Shown here piece after piece: positions 9,325 to 16,305 of a stretch of 33,897 bases of DNA. The notes below the pieces were generated by a model. That model did no database searches, was not told the DNA's origin, and worked only from the letters and a program-made list of their open reading frames with translations. This DNA is from Candidatus Epulonipiscium sp. (lineage in GTDB: Bacteria; Bacillota; Clostridia; Lachnospirales; Defluviitaleaceae), in NCBI GenBank assembly GCA_012519955.1, contig JAAYPH010000052.1, forward strand, positions 1 through 33,897, read 5' to 3'. The stretch's first letter is position 1, and every line of letters starts with the position of its first letter. Position numbers and translations under genes: made by a program.

Positions 9325-9426
9325 AACCATCACCTCAAATTAATAATAAAGCTGCTATAAATGCATTCTATCATAAAAATAAATCATAATAAATTGCTAA
9401 ATAAAATTAAAATAAGACTCATAAAA

Positions 9427-9455
9427 AAAGCCCTCCTTATTGTAAGGAGAGCTTT
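9427..9455 (-). terminator. Terminator of hsp20
   Basis: An inverted repeat (AAAGCTCTCCTTA, 3-nt loop, TAAGGAGGGCTTT on the minus strand, one imperfect pair) is followed by a run of T. It lies 7 nt after the hsp20 stop and makes hsp20 a single-gene unit. Confidence 0.85.
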
Positions 9456-9461
9456 CACTAA

Positions 9462-9905
9462 TTAGTGTATATCAATCTTTCTGCGATTAGTCTTTCCTTT
9501 ATTTAATTTAGGTAAAACAACTTTTAATACTCCGTCTTTAAAAGAAGCGTCTATTTTGGTTTCATCTACATTATCTATATAAAAACTTCTTTTAAATTCA
9601 CCATAATGTCTTTCTCTTCTAACATAATTTTCATTTTTATCTTCAATCGCTTCATTTCTTTTTGCACTAATGGTTAAGTAATTATTACTAAAGTCTATAT
9701 CTATGTCTCCCTTTTTAATTCCAGGCAAGTCCGCTTCAATTTGGTAATCATCATCGGTTTCTTTTAAGTCTACATTGAAATTTCCCTGCATGTAATGCAT
9801 TGTTGGAAAAAAGTCATCCTCAAAGAAGTTCTTAAAGAAGGGTGAAAAGAAGTCATCTTTTCTGTTCAAATGATTTCTTCTAAAAGGCATCATTTCAAAC
9901 ATCAT
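9462..9905 (-). CDS. Hsp20 family small heat shock protein
   Basis: Small heat shock proteins bind unfolding proteins and hold them, without ATP, for refolding by DnaK/ClpB. The product is 147 aa. It has a Phe-rich N-terminal arm (FFSPFFKNFFEDDFF), an alpha-crystallin domain (about 42-132: FNVDLKETDDDYQIEADLPGI, then DGVLKVVLPK) and a C-terminal IxI motif (KIDIH) used in oligomer assembly. Two adjacent ATGs at 9905 and 9902 both fit the GGAGG site; the second has the more usual spacing and would give 146 aa. A perfect CIRCE element sits at its transcription start, so HrcA repression is expected. Terminated at 9427-9455. Confidence 0.95.
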   Translation of the reverse strand: MMFEMMPFRRNHLNRKDDFFSPFFKNFFEDDFFPTMHYMQGNFNVDLKETDDDYQIEADLPGIKKGDIDIDFSNNYLTISAKRNEAIEDKNENYVRRERHYGEFKRSFYIDNVDETKIDASFKDGVLKVVLPKLNKGKTNRRKIDIH

Positions 9906-9929
9906 ATCTCCTCCTTATAATTGATATTA

Positions 9930-9956
9930 TTAGCACTCGTGTCTATTGAGTGCTAA
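9930..9956 (-). promoter_or_regulatory. CIRCE element, HrcA operator of hsp20
   Basis: The sequence TTAGCACTC-N9-GAGTGCTAA is a perfect match to the CIRCE consensus; the symmetry extends to 13-bp arms over 9926-9960. It overlaps the predicted start of transcription of hsp20, about 25 nt upstream of the ATG, the usual place for an HrcA operator. Confidence 0.97.
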
Positions 9957-9960
9957 TAAT

Positions 9961-9989
9961 ATTTTACAAAATCCATATTTTTTTGTCAA
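9961..9989 (-). promoter_or_regulatory. Sigma-A promoter of hsp20
   Basis: On the minus strand the -35 is TTGACA (9984-9989), the spacer 17 nt and the -10 TAAAAT (9961-9966). The CIRCE element follows at once, so bound HrcA would block RNA polymerase at the start site. Confidence 0.85.
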
Positions 9990-10007
9990 GGCTCTTAGTA
10001 GAAGGAA

Positions 10008-10496
10008 TTAAATTTGTACATAATGTATTTCATTACCACGGTTTTTAAGGTATTTATAAAAATCGTCATAGGAAATGACCACGGTTGCTGTATTGATATT
10101 AGGGTGAAAACACAGTAGATCAAGCCCTACGATATCTTGATCAATCACTACTTCTACGTGGTGATCGAAGTCATAAATTAATCCAAAAGGACTTACTGAG
10201 CCTGGCTTTAATTTCAAATACTTGTACAGTCTTTCATCCGAGGCAAAGCTTAAACGGGTAGAAGGAATTTCACGTGCCAATTTTTTTAAATCTACGGTTT
10301 TTGAACCGCTGACAACGACAAGATAATGTTGATTGCCCTTACTGTTTCTTAAGAAAAGGTTTTTGCAATATTCTCCTCCGATACTTATATCTAAATCCTT
10401 TATATCTTCCATAGTATAAGCCGGAGCATGTTCGTATTTTTTATATTGAATATCCAGTTCTTCTAATAACTTATAGACAGTTAAAGCTTCCTCCAT
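10008..10496 (-). CDS. YbaK/ProX-type aminoacyl-tRNA deacylase
   Basis: The product is a 162-aa single-domain member of the YbaK/EbsC fold, which hydrolyses amino acids wrongly attached to tRNA (Ala or Cys on tRNA-Pro in the well studied members). Visible marks are the N-terminal YKKYEHAPAYTMEDI, the internal KNLFLRNSKG and VVSGSKTVDLKKLA segments, and KPGSVSPFGLIYD, the loop shared by the ProXp/PrdX group. The start is the ATG at 10496 with AAAGGAG 8 nt upstream; the open frame extends 25 codons into the end of rnhB, but those are not conserved. It follows rnhB by 29 nt. Which mischarged tRNA it edits cannot be told from sequence. Confidence 0.87.
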   Translation of the reverse strand: MEEALTVYKLLEELDIQYKKYEHAPAYTMEDIKDLDISIGGEYCKNLFLRNSKGNQHYLVVVSGSKTVDLKKLAREIPSTRLSFASDERLYKYLKLKPGSVSPFGLIYDFDHHVEVVIDQDIVGLDLLCFHPNINTATVVISYDDFYKYLKNRGNEIHYVQI

Positions 10497-10525
10497 TTTG
10501 TTTACTCCTTTTGAATATAATAAAA

Positions 10526-11302
10526 TTACTTTAAAAAATTCTGCGTAAAACTTCTTCGATGAATAGGACACAATCCTTTTTGTTGAATTGCTTTAATATG
10601 AATTTCTGTACCATAGCCTTTATTTTTGATAAAGTCATATTCCGGATAAAGTTCATGATATGCGTCCATTAGTCTGTCCCTTGTCACTTTAGCAATAATG
10701 CTGGCAGCAGCAATGGATATACTTTTGCCGTCTCCACCAACTATTTTTTCCTGCGAAATCGAGACATTTGGAAGATTATTGTTTCCATCTATTAAAAGTA
10801 TGTCTGGAGGGATTTCCAATTTCTCCACAGCTATTTTCATGGCTTTATAGGTAGCTTGCAGGATATTTATTTCATCGATGGTTTGAGGATCAACAACCCC
10901 AATTCCTATAGACAGGGCTTTCTTATGTATAATTTCGAATAATTCTTCTCTTTTAGAAGGAGACAATTTCTTTGAATCATTAATGCCTAAGATACTGCAA
11001 TTCTTAGGAAGAATAACCGCACAAGCCACTACAGGGCCCGCTAAAGGACCTCTTCCTACTTCATCTATACCAGCAATAGCTTTATAGCCTTTAGAATAAT
11101 AATTATTTTCATATGTATTTAATTCTTTTATTCTATTTAATTCTAAAATATAGTCATTATATTTTTTTTCATATCTTTTTACCAAGTTTTGCACACCTTG
11201 TCTGGAATCTGATTTTAATCTTTCCAAAATGTTAGGAAGTTCCTCGTAAGAAACTTCCTTTAATAGATCTGCAATAGATTTAATTGATGATATTTGAGTC
11301 AT
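10526..11302 (-). CDS. rnhB: Ribonuclease HII
   Basis: RNase HII cuts RNA in RNA-DNA hybrids and removes single ribonucleotides built into DNA. The product is 258 aa, with the N-terminal extension of about 70 residues typical of Firmicute RnhB. The catalytic region GIDEVGRGPLAGPVV places D80 and E81 at the metal site. The later motifs ILLIDGNN and SIAAASIIAKVTRD are present. The start is the ATG at 11302, with AAGGAG 6 nt upstream; the frame opens six codons earlier at a TTG inside that site's leader. It lies 43 nt after rbgA in the conserved lepB-rbgA-rnhB order. Confidence 0.96.
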   Translation of the reverse strand: MTQISSIKSIADLLKEVSYEELPNILERLKSDSRQGVQNLVKRYEKKYNDYILELNRIKELNTYENNYYSKGYKAIAGIDEVGRGPLAGPVVACAVILPKNCSILGINDSKKLSPSKREELFEIIHKKALSIGIGVVDPQTIDEINILQATYKAMKIAVEKLEIPPDILLIDGNNNLPNVSISQEKIVGGDGKSISIAAASIIAKVTRDRLMDAYHELYPEYDFIKNKGYGTEIHIKAIQQKGLCPIHRRSFTQNFLK

Positions 11303-11345
11303 ATTAATCTCCTTATTCAATCCAAAAAAGTCTATTCAAAGAAAA

Positions 11346-12209
11346 TCATGAGGTCTCAATCTCTTCTGGAGCCTCAAGAGTAAGATTTCCTAATTTGCCT
11401 GTTCGCAATTCATCTAAAACTACCAGTGCAGTGCGAGGATAATCTACTTCCCCTCCGGAAATTAAAAAACCTCTTTTTTGACCTATTTCTGTTAATAGCT
11501 CCATCGGTGTCTTTGATTCAATATCTGTAAGTTTATATCTACTTTCTAAAGTATTAGGAAATTTGCTGGATAAAAGCTTAAGTAATTCTAATGATAATGT
11601 ATGAGTATCTAATATTTCTTGCTTTATTGCGCCTGTAAAAGCTAATTTCATTCCAACATTCATATCTTCAAATTTAGGCCAAAGAATTCCCGGAGTATCC
11701 AAGAGCTCAAAATCTTTTTTGATTTTAATCCATTGCTTCCCTTTTGTTACTCCAGGTCTGTCTCCAGTCTTAGCACTGGATCTACCAACCAATTTATTAA
11801 TAAAGGTTGACTTTCCAACGTTAGGTATACCGACAACCATTGCTCGAATAGGTCTAAAAATCCTACCTCTTTCTTTGTCTTTTTCTATTTTTTCTTTTAA
11901 TAATTCCCGTGCTGTTTTATCTACATCAGAAATACCTTTTCCAGTGACTGAGTTCACAGTAATGACACCATAACCTTTTTGTGCGAACCAAGAGATCCAT
12001 CGCGAAGTAGTATTGGGATCTGCCAAATCACTTTTGTTCATTACCAGTATTCTCGGTTTGTTTCGGGATAATTCTTCGATATCTGGATTCTTGCTGCTAA
12101 ATGGTATTCTTGCATCTACCAGTTCAATAACAATATCAACTAATTTTAAGTTTTCAGTGATCAGTCGTCTCGTTTTTGTCATATGACCGGGATACCACTG
12201 TATGTTCAT
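11346..12209 (-). CDS. rbgA: Ribosome biogenesis GTPase RbgA (YlqF)
   Basis: RbgA is a circularly permuted GTPase needed for a late step of 50S assembly (entry of L16 and others in B. subtilis). The product is 287 aa. The motif order is permuted as expected: NKSD (G4) at 58-61 comes before GIPNVGKST (G1) at 127-135 and DTPG (G3) at 171-174. The N-terminus MNIQWYPGHMTK is a family signature, and a C-terminal helical RNA-binding domain follows (about 190-287). The ribosome binding site is weak (GGTGA). It lies 30 nt after the last lepB gene. Confidence 0.96.
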   Translation of the reverse strand: MNIQWYPGHMTKTRRLITENLKLVDIVIELVDARIPFSSKNPDIEELSRNKPRILVMNKSDLADPNTTSRWISWFAQKGYGVITVNSVTGKGISDVDKTARELLKEKIEKDKERGRIFRPIRAMVVGIPNVGKSTFINKLVGRSSAKTGDRPGVTKGKQWIKIKKDFELLDTPGILWPKFEDMNVGMKLAFTGAIKQEILDTHTLSLELLKLLSSKFPNTLESRYKLTDIESKTPMELLTEIGQKRGFLISGGEVDYPRTALVVLDELRTGKLGNLTLEAPEEIETS

Positions 12210-12239
12210 TTATTATCACCGTCTTTAGTATAGATTAGA

Positions 12240-12776
12240 TTATTCTAGAAATCCAAAACTTTTAAGAGGCCAAATTCTTAGCCCTGCCTTGGCAAATATT
12301 TTGTCCTTGCTGATTGGTCCAATATATCTGCTATCTTGGCTGACATTTCTATTGTCTCCCATTACGAAATAGGAGTCCTCAGGTATTTTAAACGGATAGT
12401 CCAATATTCCTTTTATATTTGTATCCATGGGTTCATTTAAAAAATCTTCTTCCAGAGGTTTTCCATCAATAAATACTTTCCCGTCTTTTAAATCAATTAC
12501 TTCTCCCGGCAATCCGATGACTCGCTTGATAAGATCGATATCTTCGTGGAACACAACGATATCTCCCCGTTTAGGCTCCGTAAAATAATAGGATAATTTA
12601 TTTACAATAACATGGTCATTAATTTGAATGGTTGGGATCATTGAACCTGAGGGAATAACTGTATGGGCTAAAACAAATTGGCGAATTAGAAGTGCTATTA
12701 CTATTGCAATGAGGATATCCTTCCCCCAGCTGAGTGCTTCCTGTGCTAAATTGAAAGAGTCGTTTTTTTCTTCCAT
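12240..12776 (-). CDS. lepB: Signal peptidase I, third of three tandem copies
   Basis: Type I signal peptidase cuts signal peptides from exported proteins at the outer face of the membrane. The 178-aa product has one N-terminal membrane span (about 19-37), then the catalytic box PSGSMIPT with nucleophile S45, the box-C region NKLSYYFTEPKRGDIVVF, the general base K84 in LIKRVIGLPGE, and GDNRNVSQDSRYIG near the C-terminus. GGAGATG precedes the ATG. It is the most divergent of the three copies: it lacks the TDVG-type insert seen as RYTDVG/RYQDVG in the others. All catalytic residues are kept, so it should be active. Confidence 0.95.
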   Translation of the reverse strand: MEEKNDSFNLAQEALSWGKDILIAIVIALLIRQFVLAHTVIPSGSMIPTIQINDHVIVNKLSYYFTEPKRGDIVVFHEDIDLIKRVIGLPGEVIDLKDGKVFIDGKPLEEDFLNEPMDTNIKGILDYPFKIPEDSYFVMGDNRNVSQDSRYIGPISKDKIFAKAGLRIWPLKSFGFLE

Positions 12777-12795
12777 TTGATCATCTCCTAATCCT

Positions 12796-13353
12796 TTATT
12801 CTATAAACCCAATCAAATTAATTGGCCAAATTCTCAGTACCGCTTTCCCACTAATATAAGACAGTGGAACTAAGCCGACATCTGTATATCGACTATCAAA
12901 ACTAATGTTTCGATTATCTCCCATAACAAAAAAACTGCCTTTAGGTATGACTATGGGAAAAGTGATATTGCCAGTTTTTATTGCATCCATTGGTTCAAGA
13001 ATATATTTTTCCTCTATCTTTTGATCATTTAAATAAACTTGACCATCTCGTATATCTATTTTGTCTCCTTCAATGGCTATTATTCTCTTAATAAAATGCT
13101 GAGAGGGATTTTGAGCATACTTAAATGCTATAATATCCCCACGCTTAGGCTGCTGAAATCGATAAATGAATTTATTTACAATAATTGCATTTCCGTCTTG
13201 CAATGTAGGTTCCATTGAATCTCCGATGACTTGCGTATTTTGAAAAATAAAAGTAGTAATGAATAGTGTAACCCCTAAGGCAACCAAGATATCTTTTAAC
13301 CAATCAAAAATTTCTTTTAACAACTTTCTATTAATTGCGTTCATACTCCCCAT
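12796..13353 (-). CDS. lepB: Signal peptidase I, second of three tandem copies
   Basis: The product is 185 aa with a single N-terminal membrane span (about 20-38), the nucleophile S46 in GDSMEPT, KRGDIIAF, the base K89 in HFIKRIIAIEGD and the terminal MGDNRNISFDSRYTDVG box. All are intact, so this is a working serine/lysine peptidase by sequence. The start is uncertain: ATG at 13353 has only a weak site, and the in-frame ATG at 13344 has GGGGAG too close in front. It is 19 nt from each neighbouring lepB, which fits tandem duplication followed by divergence, probably to different substrate preferences. Confidence 0.94.
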   Translation of the reverse strand: MGSMNAINRKLLKEIFDWLKDILVALGVTLFITTFIFQNTQVIGDSMEPTLQDGNAIIVNKFIYRFQQPKRGDIIAFKYAQNPSQHFIKRIIAIEGDKIDIRDGQVYLNDQKIEEKYILEPMDAIKTGNITFPIVIPKGSFFVMGDNRNISFDSRYTDVGLVPLSYISGKAVLRIWPINLIGFIE

Positions 13354-13372
13354 CCACTATTCATAAATTAAT

Positions 13373-13930
13373 TTATTTTACCATTCCAAATTCATTTAAT
13401 GGCCATATCCTTATAACTGCATGACCAATAATTTTTGATTTTTCTATTGTGCCGACATCTTGATATCTGCTGTCGGAACTATTGTTTCTATTATCACCCA
13501 TAACAAAATATGTATCTTCAGGAACTACAAAAGGAAAAGCAATGTCTCCCCTTTGCTCCATTGTTTCTAAAATATAGTCTTCTTCTAAAGGCTTGCCGTC
13601 TATATATACAGTATTGTCTCTTATATCAACTGTTTCACCGGGTAAGCCTATGATTCTTTTTATATAATGCTTTGAAGGATCTCCTTTATAAGGAAAAACA
13701 ATGATTTCTCCTCTCTCAGGATTCGTAAAACGATATTCGAATTTATTGACAATTAGTGCATTGTTTTCATGTAAAGTTGGTTCCATGGATGGACCTATTA
13801 CTTTAGTATTCTCGAAAATAAAGGTCCTAATGAATAATACTATGGCTAATACAATAACTATTTCTTTGATCAGTTCAATAAACTCAGACATTAAAGAAGG
13901 TTTTTTTGAATTGTTTTGTTTTTCTTCCAT
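13373..13930 (-). CDS. lepB: Signal peptidase I, first of three tandem copies
   Basis: The product is 185 aa. Short charged N-terminus, one membrane span (about 21-38), nucleophile S48 in GPSMEPT, ERGEIIVF, base K91 in HYIKRIIGLPGE, and the MGDNRNNSSDSRYQDVG box. The ATG at 13930 has a good AGGTGG site. It is the first lepB after rplS and follows the rplS terminator by about 25 nt without a visible promoter of its own, so expression probably depends on read-through from rplS. It is the copy in the position of the single lepB that commonly follows rplS in Clostridia. Confidence 0.95.
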   Translation of the reverse strand: MEEKQNNSKKPSLMSEFIELIKEIVIVLAIVLFIRTFIFENTKVIGPSMEPTLHENNALIVNKFEYRFTNPERGEIIVFPYKGDPSKHYIKRIIGLPGETVDIRDNTVYIDGKPLEEDYILETMEQRGDIAFPFVVPEDTYFVMGDNRNNSSDSRYQDVGTIEKSKIIGHAVIRIWPLNEFGMVK

Positions 13931-13953
13931 AGTTCGCCACCTTTTTCATACAC

Positions 13954-13978
13954 AAAAAGGGACTCTTGAGTCCCCTTT
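13954..13978 (-). terminator. Terminator or attenuator between rplS and lepB
   Basis: On the minus strand the hairpin AAAGGGGACT-CAAG-AGTCCCTTT (one bulged G) is followed by TTTTTG. It starts 4 nt after the rplS stop. As no promoter is seen before the first lepB, it may act as a partial terminator that sets the ratio of rplS to lepB transcripts. Confidence 0.75.
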
Positions 13979-13982
13979 GGTA

Positions 13983-14327
13983 TTAGATAAGTTCTTTTAC
14001 TTTTGCAGCTTTTCCTACTCTGGAGCGGAGATAATTTAATCTAGCTCTTCTAACTTTACCTCTTCTTACAACTTCAATTTTATCAATGTTTGGTGAATGG
14101 AGAGGCCATGTTCTTTCAACACCTACACCATAAGAAATTTTTCTTACAGTAAAGGTTTCACGGATTCCTCCATGTTGTCTTTTCATAACAATGCCTTCAA
14201 ACATCTGTAATCTTTCACGATTTCCTTCTTTTACTTTTGCATATACACGAATAGTGTCTCCAACATTAAAAGGAGTAATATCGCTTTTTAACTGTTCGTT
14301 TTCGATTGCTCTAATGATCTCGTTCAT
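13983..14327 (-). CDS. rplS: 50S ribosomal protein L19
   Basis: L19 sits at the interface of the 50S and 30S subunits. The product is 114 aa, of usual length, starting [20 protein letters not shown] and containing the conserved [23 protein letters not shown] core and the basic [14 protein letters not shown] tail. AAGGAGG precedes the ATG at 14327. It has its own promoter (14402-14430) and a roughly 68-nt leader, followed by a hairpin terminator, so it is regulated separately from rimM-trmD upstream. Confidence 0.98.
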   Translation of the reverse strand: MNEIIRAIENEQLKSDITPFNVGDTIRVYAKVKEGNRERLQMFEGIVMKRQHGGIRETFTVRKISYGVGVERTWPLHSPNIDKIEVVRRGKVRRARLNYLRSRVGKAAKVKELI

Positions 14328-14395
14328 AAGTACCCTCCTTCCATCTTAGACGTTCATGCCTACATATTTAGACAGCGGACCGCCCGTACTCACAA
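14328..14395 (-). ncRNA. Probable L19 leader (rplS 5' UTR)
   Basis: The leader from the predicted start near 14395 to the rplS ATG contains GTCCGCTGTCTAA, then GCATGAACGTCTAAGATGG directly before AAGGAGG. This arrangement resembles the autoregulatory L19 leader RNA described upstream of rplS in Firmicutes, where L19 is thought to bind its own message. Identification is by recalled pattern and position; the secondary structure was not computed. Confidence 0.45.
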
Positions 14396-14401
14396 TTAAG
14401 A

Positions 14402-14430
14402 AGTATAGCATAACATAAGTGGAATTGCAA
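14402..14430 (-). promoter_or_regulatory. Sigma-A promoter of rplS
   Basis: On the minus strand the -35 is TTGCAA (14425-14430) and the -10 TATACT (14402-14407), with a 17-nt spacer. It lies 15 nt past the trmD stop and gives a leader of about 68 nt. Confidence 0.65.
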
Positions 14431-14445
14431 CGGTATTTTTATATA

Positions 14446-15186
14446 TTATTGCAAATTATTCATTTTTAATTGATTAATAGAGTGTATTTCTTCAGGACTT
14501 AGATCGGCTTTTTCTAACAAATCCGGTCTTTTTTGCCATGTACGTAAAATGGACTGCTCTCTTCTCCATTTTTCAATTTTGGCGTGATGACCTGATAGTA
14601 ATACTTCTGGAACTTTTCTGTCTCTAAAAACAGGAGGTCTGGTATATTGGGGATATTCTAACAGATGATTTGAAAAGGATTCTTCTTCGAAAGATTCTGT
14701 TTTCCCAAGGACTCCTGGAATTAATCTGGATATGGCATCTATAACCACCATAGCTGCTAACTCTCCGCCAGTGAGGATATAATCTCCAATAGAAATTTCA
14801 TCTGTAACAATTTCATCAATCACCCTTTGGTCTATGCCTTCATAATGACCACACAGAATAATTAGATTTTGTTCTTTGGCCAATTCTTTTGCTATGGATT
14901 GAGAAAAGGTTTTTCCTTGAGGAGACATATAAATAACCCGTGGAGAAATGCTATCTTTTGAAATGATGCTTTTATAAGCATCATATATGGGCTGAGGCTG
15001 CATAACCATTCCCGCTCCGCCGCCATAAGGATAGTCATCTACTTGGTTGTGTTTATTCCCTGCAAAATCTCTAATATTAATGCATTCAATATTAATTTTG
15101 TTTTCAGATTGAGCTTTCCCAATGATACTATGAGACATAGTAGCTTTAATCATTTCAGGAAATAACGTAAGAATATAAAAATTCAT
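14446..15186 (-). CDS. trmD: tRNA (guanine37-N1)-methyltransferase
   Basis: TrmD is a SPOUT-class enzyme that methylates G37 next to the anticodon and prevents +1 frameshifting. The product is 246 aa. It has the FAGNKHNQVDDYPYGGGAGMVM loop (residues 41-62), LCGHYEGIDQRVID (111-124) and the knot segment GDYILTGGELAAMVVIDAISRLIPGVLG (134-161) that binds S-adenosylmethionine. The start codon shares one base with the rimM stop (TGATG), so translation is coupled. The order rimM-trmD-rplS is classical. Confidence 0.98.
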   Translation of the reverse strand: MNFYILTLFPEMIKATMSHSIIGKAQSENKINIECINIRDFAGNKHNQVDDYPYGGGAGMVMQPQPIYDAYKSIISKDSISPRVIYMSPQGKTFSQSIAKELAKEQNLIILCGHYEGIDQRVIDEIVTDEISIGDYILTGGELAAMVVIDAISRLIPGVLGKTESFEEESFSNHLLEYPQYTRPPVFRDRKVPEVLLSGHHAKIEKWRREQSILRTWQKRPDLLEKADLSPEEIHSINQLKMNNLQ

Positions 15187-15698
15187 CAGTCTCTCAATCC
15201 TTCCAATAATGATACAGTCATTTTGCTGTTATCCAGATCTACATTCAATATGCATTCTTTAATAGCCGGTATTAGCAACTCTTTTGGTTCCCCTTCTTTT
15301 TTTACAACGTATACGTCATTGCTCCCTGTAAAAATGATATCCGTTATTTTCCCCAAATATTCGTCATGATTGGTATATACCTCTAAGTCATACAAATCTC
15401 CAATGTAATACTCATTTTCCTCTAAGGGAAGAGCAAGTTCTCTTGGGATTTTTATGATACTATTTTTTAAAGCTTCTCCCTCATTCATGGAAGATACTTC
15501 TTTGAGCTTTAATATAACAAACTGTTTATGATACCAGACTCTTTCAATAGTATATTTTTTAAGTTCATTTCTGTTTTCAATATATATATCCTTTAACAAC
15601 TCAAAACGCTTAGGATCGTCTGTTGTGGGAATTACTCTCACATCTCCTCGAACCCCTTGAGTATTAACAATTTTGCCGATTTCTATATAGGCAGACAA
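15186..15698 (-). CDS. rimM: 16S rRNA processing protein RimM
   Basis: RimM helps mature the 3' domain (head) of the 30S subunit and binds S19. The product is 170 aa. The N-terminal RimM domain begins IEIGKIVNTQGVRGDVRV; a PRC-barrel domain follows from about residue 95 (YYIGDLYDLEVYTNHDEYLGKITDI, then ELLIPAIKECILNVDL). It starts at a TTG (15698), with GGAGGG 6 nt upstream and no better in-frame ATG. It lies 64 nt after khpA, across a strong hairpin. Confidence 0.96.
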   Translation of the reverse strand: MSAYIEIGKIVNTQGVRGDVRVIPTTDDPKRFELLKDIYIENRNELKKYTIERVWYHKQFVILKLKEVSSMNEGEALKNSIIKIPRELALPLEENEYYIGDLYDLEVYTNHDEYLGKITDIIFTGSNDVYVVKKEGEPKELLIPAIKECILNVDLDNSKMTVSLLEGLRD

Positions 15699-15726
15699 TA
15701 ATAACCCTCCTTAAAAGCCCAGTTCA

Positions 15727-15760
15727 AAAAAGGTTAGGAGATATTACCCCCTAACCTTTT
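15727..15760 (-). terminator. Hairpin terminator or attenuator after khpA
   Basis: On the minus strand AAAAGGTTAGG and CCTAACCTTTT form an 11-bp stem, followed by TT. It begins right after the khpA stop. No promoter is visible between it and rimM, so it may be leaky and serve to lower rimM-trmD expression compared with rpsP-khpA. Confidence 0.75.
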
Positions 15761-15762
15761 AT

Positions 15763-15993
15763 TTATTGTAATATTTCAACGACTACTCGCTTATTCTCGC
15801 GTGTTGCAGCCGCCTTAACTACTGTACGAATTGCTTTAGCAATTCTTCCTTGTTTTCCAATAACTTTTCCCATATCCTCAGGTGCAACTTTTAATTCGAG
15901 AATGATGGAACGTTCTCCTTCTATCTCATTTACTTCTACAGCTTCGGGATGATCCACTAAAGCTTTAGCAATCATTTCAACGAGATCTTTCAT
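15763..15993 (-). CDS. khpA: KH-domain RNA-binding protein KhpA
   Basis: The product is a 76-aa single KH domain protein (YlqC/KhpA). It has the [22 protein letters not shown] core, with the GKQG loop that contacts RNA. In other Firmicutes KhpA pairs with KhpB/Jag and binds many RNAs, affecting cell elongation and division; that is family knowledge. It starts 26 nt after rpsP, the standard position. Confidence 0.96.
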   Translation of the reverse strand: MKDLVEMIAKALVDHPEAVEVNEIEGERSIILELKVAPEDMGKVIGKQGRIAKAIRTVVKAAATRENKRVVVEILQ

Positions 15994-16019
15994 TATTTAC
16001 ACCTCCGCAACTCTTTTGA

Positions 16020-16265
16020 CTATTGGAGTACATTAGCTTTTTTAAGTAAAGCTTTCACTGTGTCGGAAGGTTGAGCACCATTTTTAAGCCATTTTTGAAC
16101 AAGTTCTTCATTTACTCTTAATTCCATTGGTTCTTTTGTTGGATCGTAGTATCCAACTTCTTCAATGAATCTTCCATCTCTTGGAGATCTTGAATCTGCT
16201 ACAACAATTCTATAGAAAGGAGCTTTTTTTGCACCCATTCTTTTTAATCTCATTCTAACTGCCAT
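16020..16265 (-). CDS. rpsP: 30S ribosomal protein S16
   Basis: The product is 81 aa with the canonical [24 protein letters not shown] start and [14 protein letters not shown] segment. S16 supports folding of the 16S rRNA 5' domain. AAGGAGG precedes the ATG. It lies 40 nt after ffh in the ylxM-ffh-rpsP-khpA operon. Confidence 0.98.
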   Translation of the reverse strand: MAVRMRLKRMGAKKAPFYRIVVADSRSPRDGRFIEEVGYYDPTKEPMELRVNEELVQKWLKNGAQPSDTVKALLKKANVLQ

Positions 16266-16305
16266 TACATTTTCACCTCCTTAACAAGATATAAAGCAAA
16301 ATATA

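Noticed and set aside
12240..12776. Possibility that the shortest lepB copy is a decaying pseudogene
   Set aside because: Its frame is open, it has a good ribosome binding site, and S45, K84 and the GDNRN box are all present.
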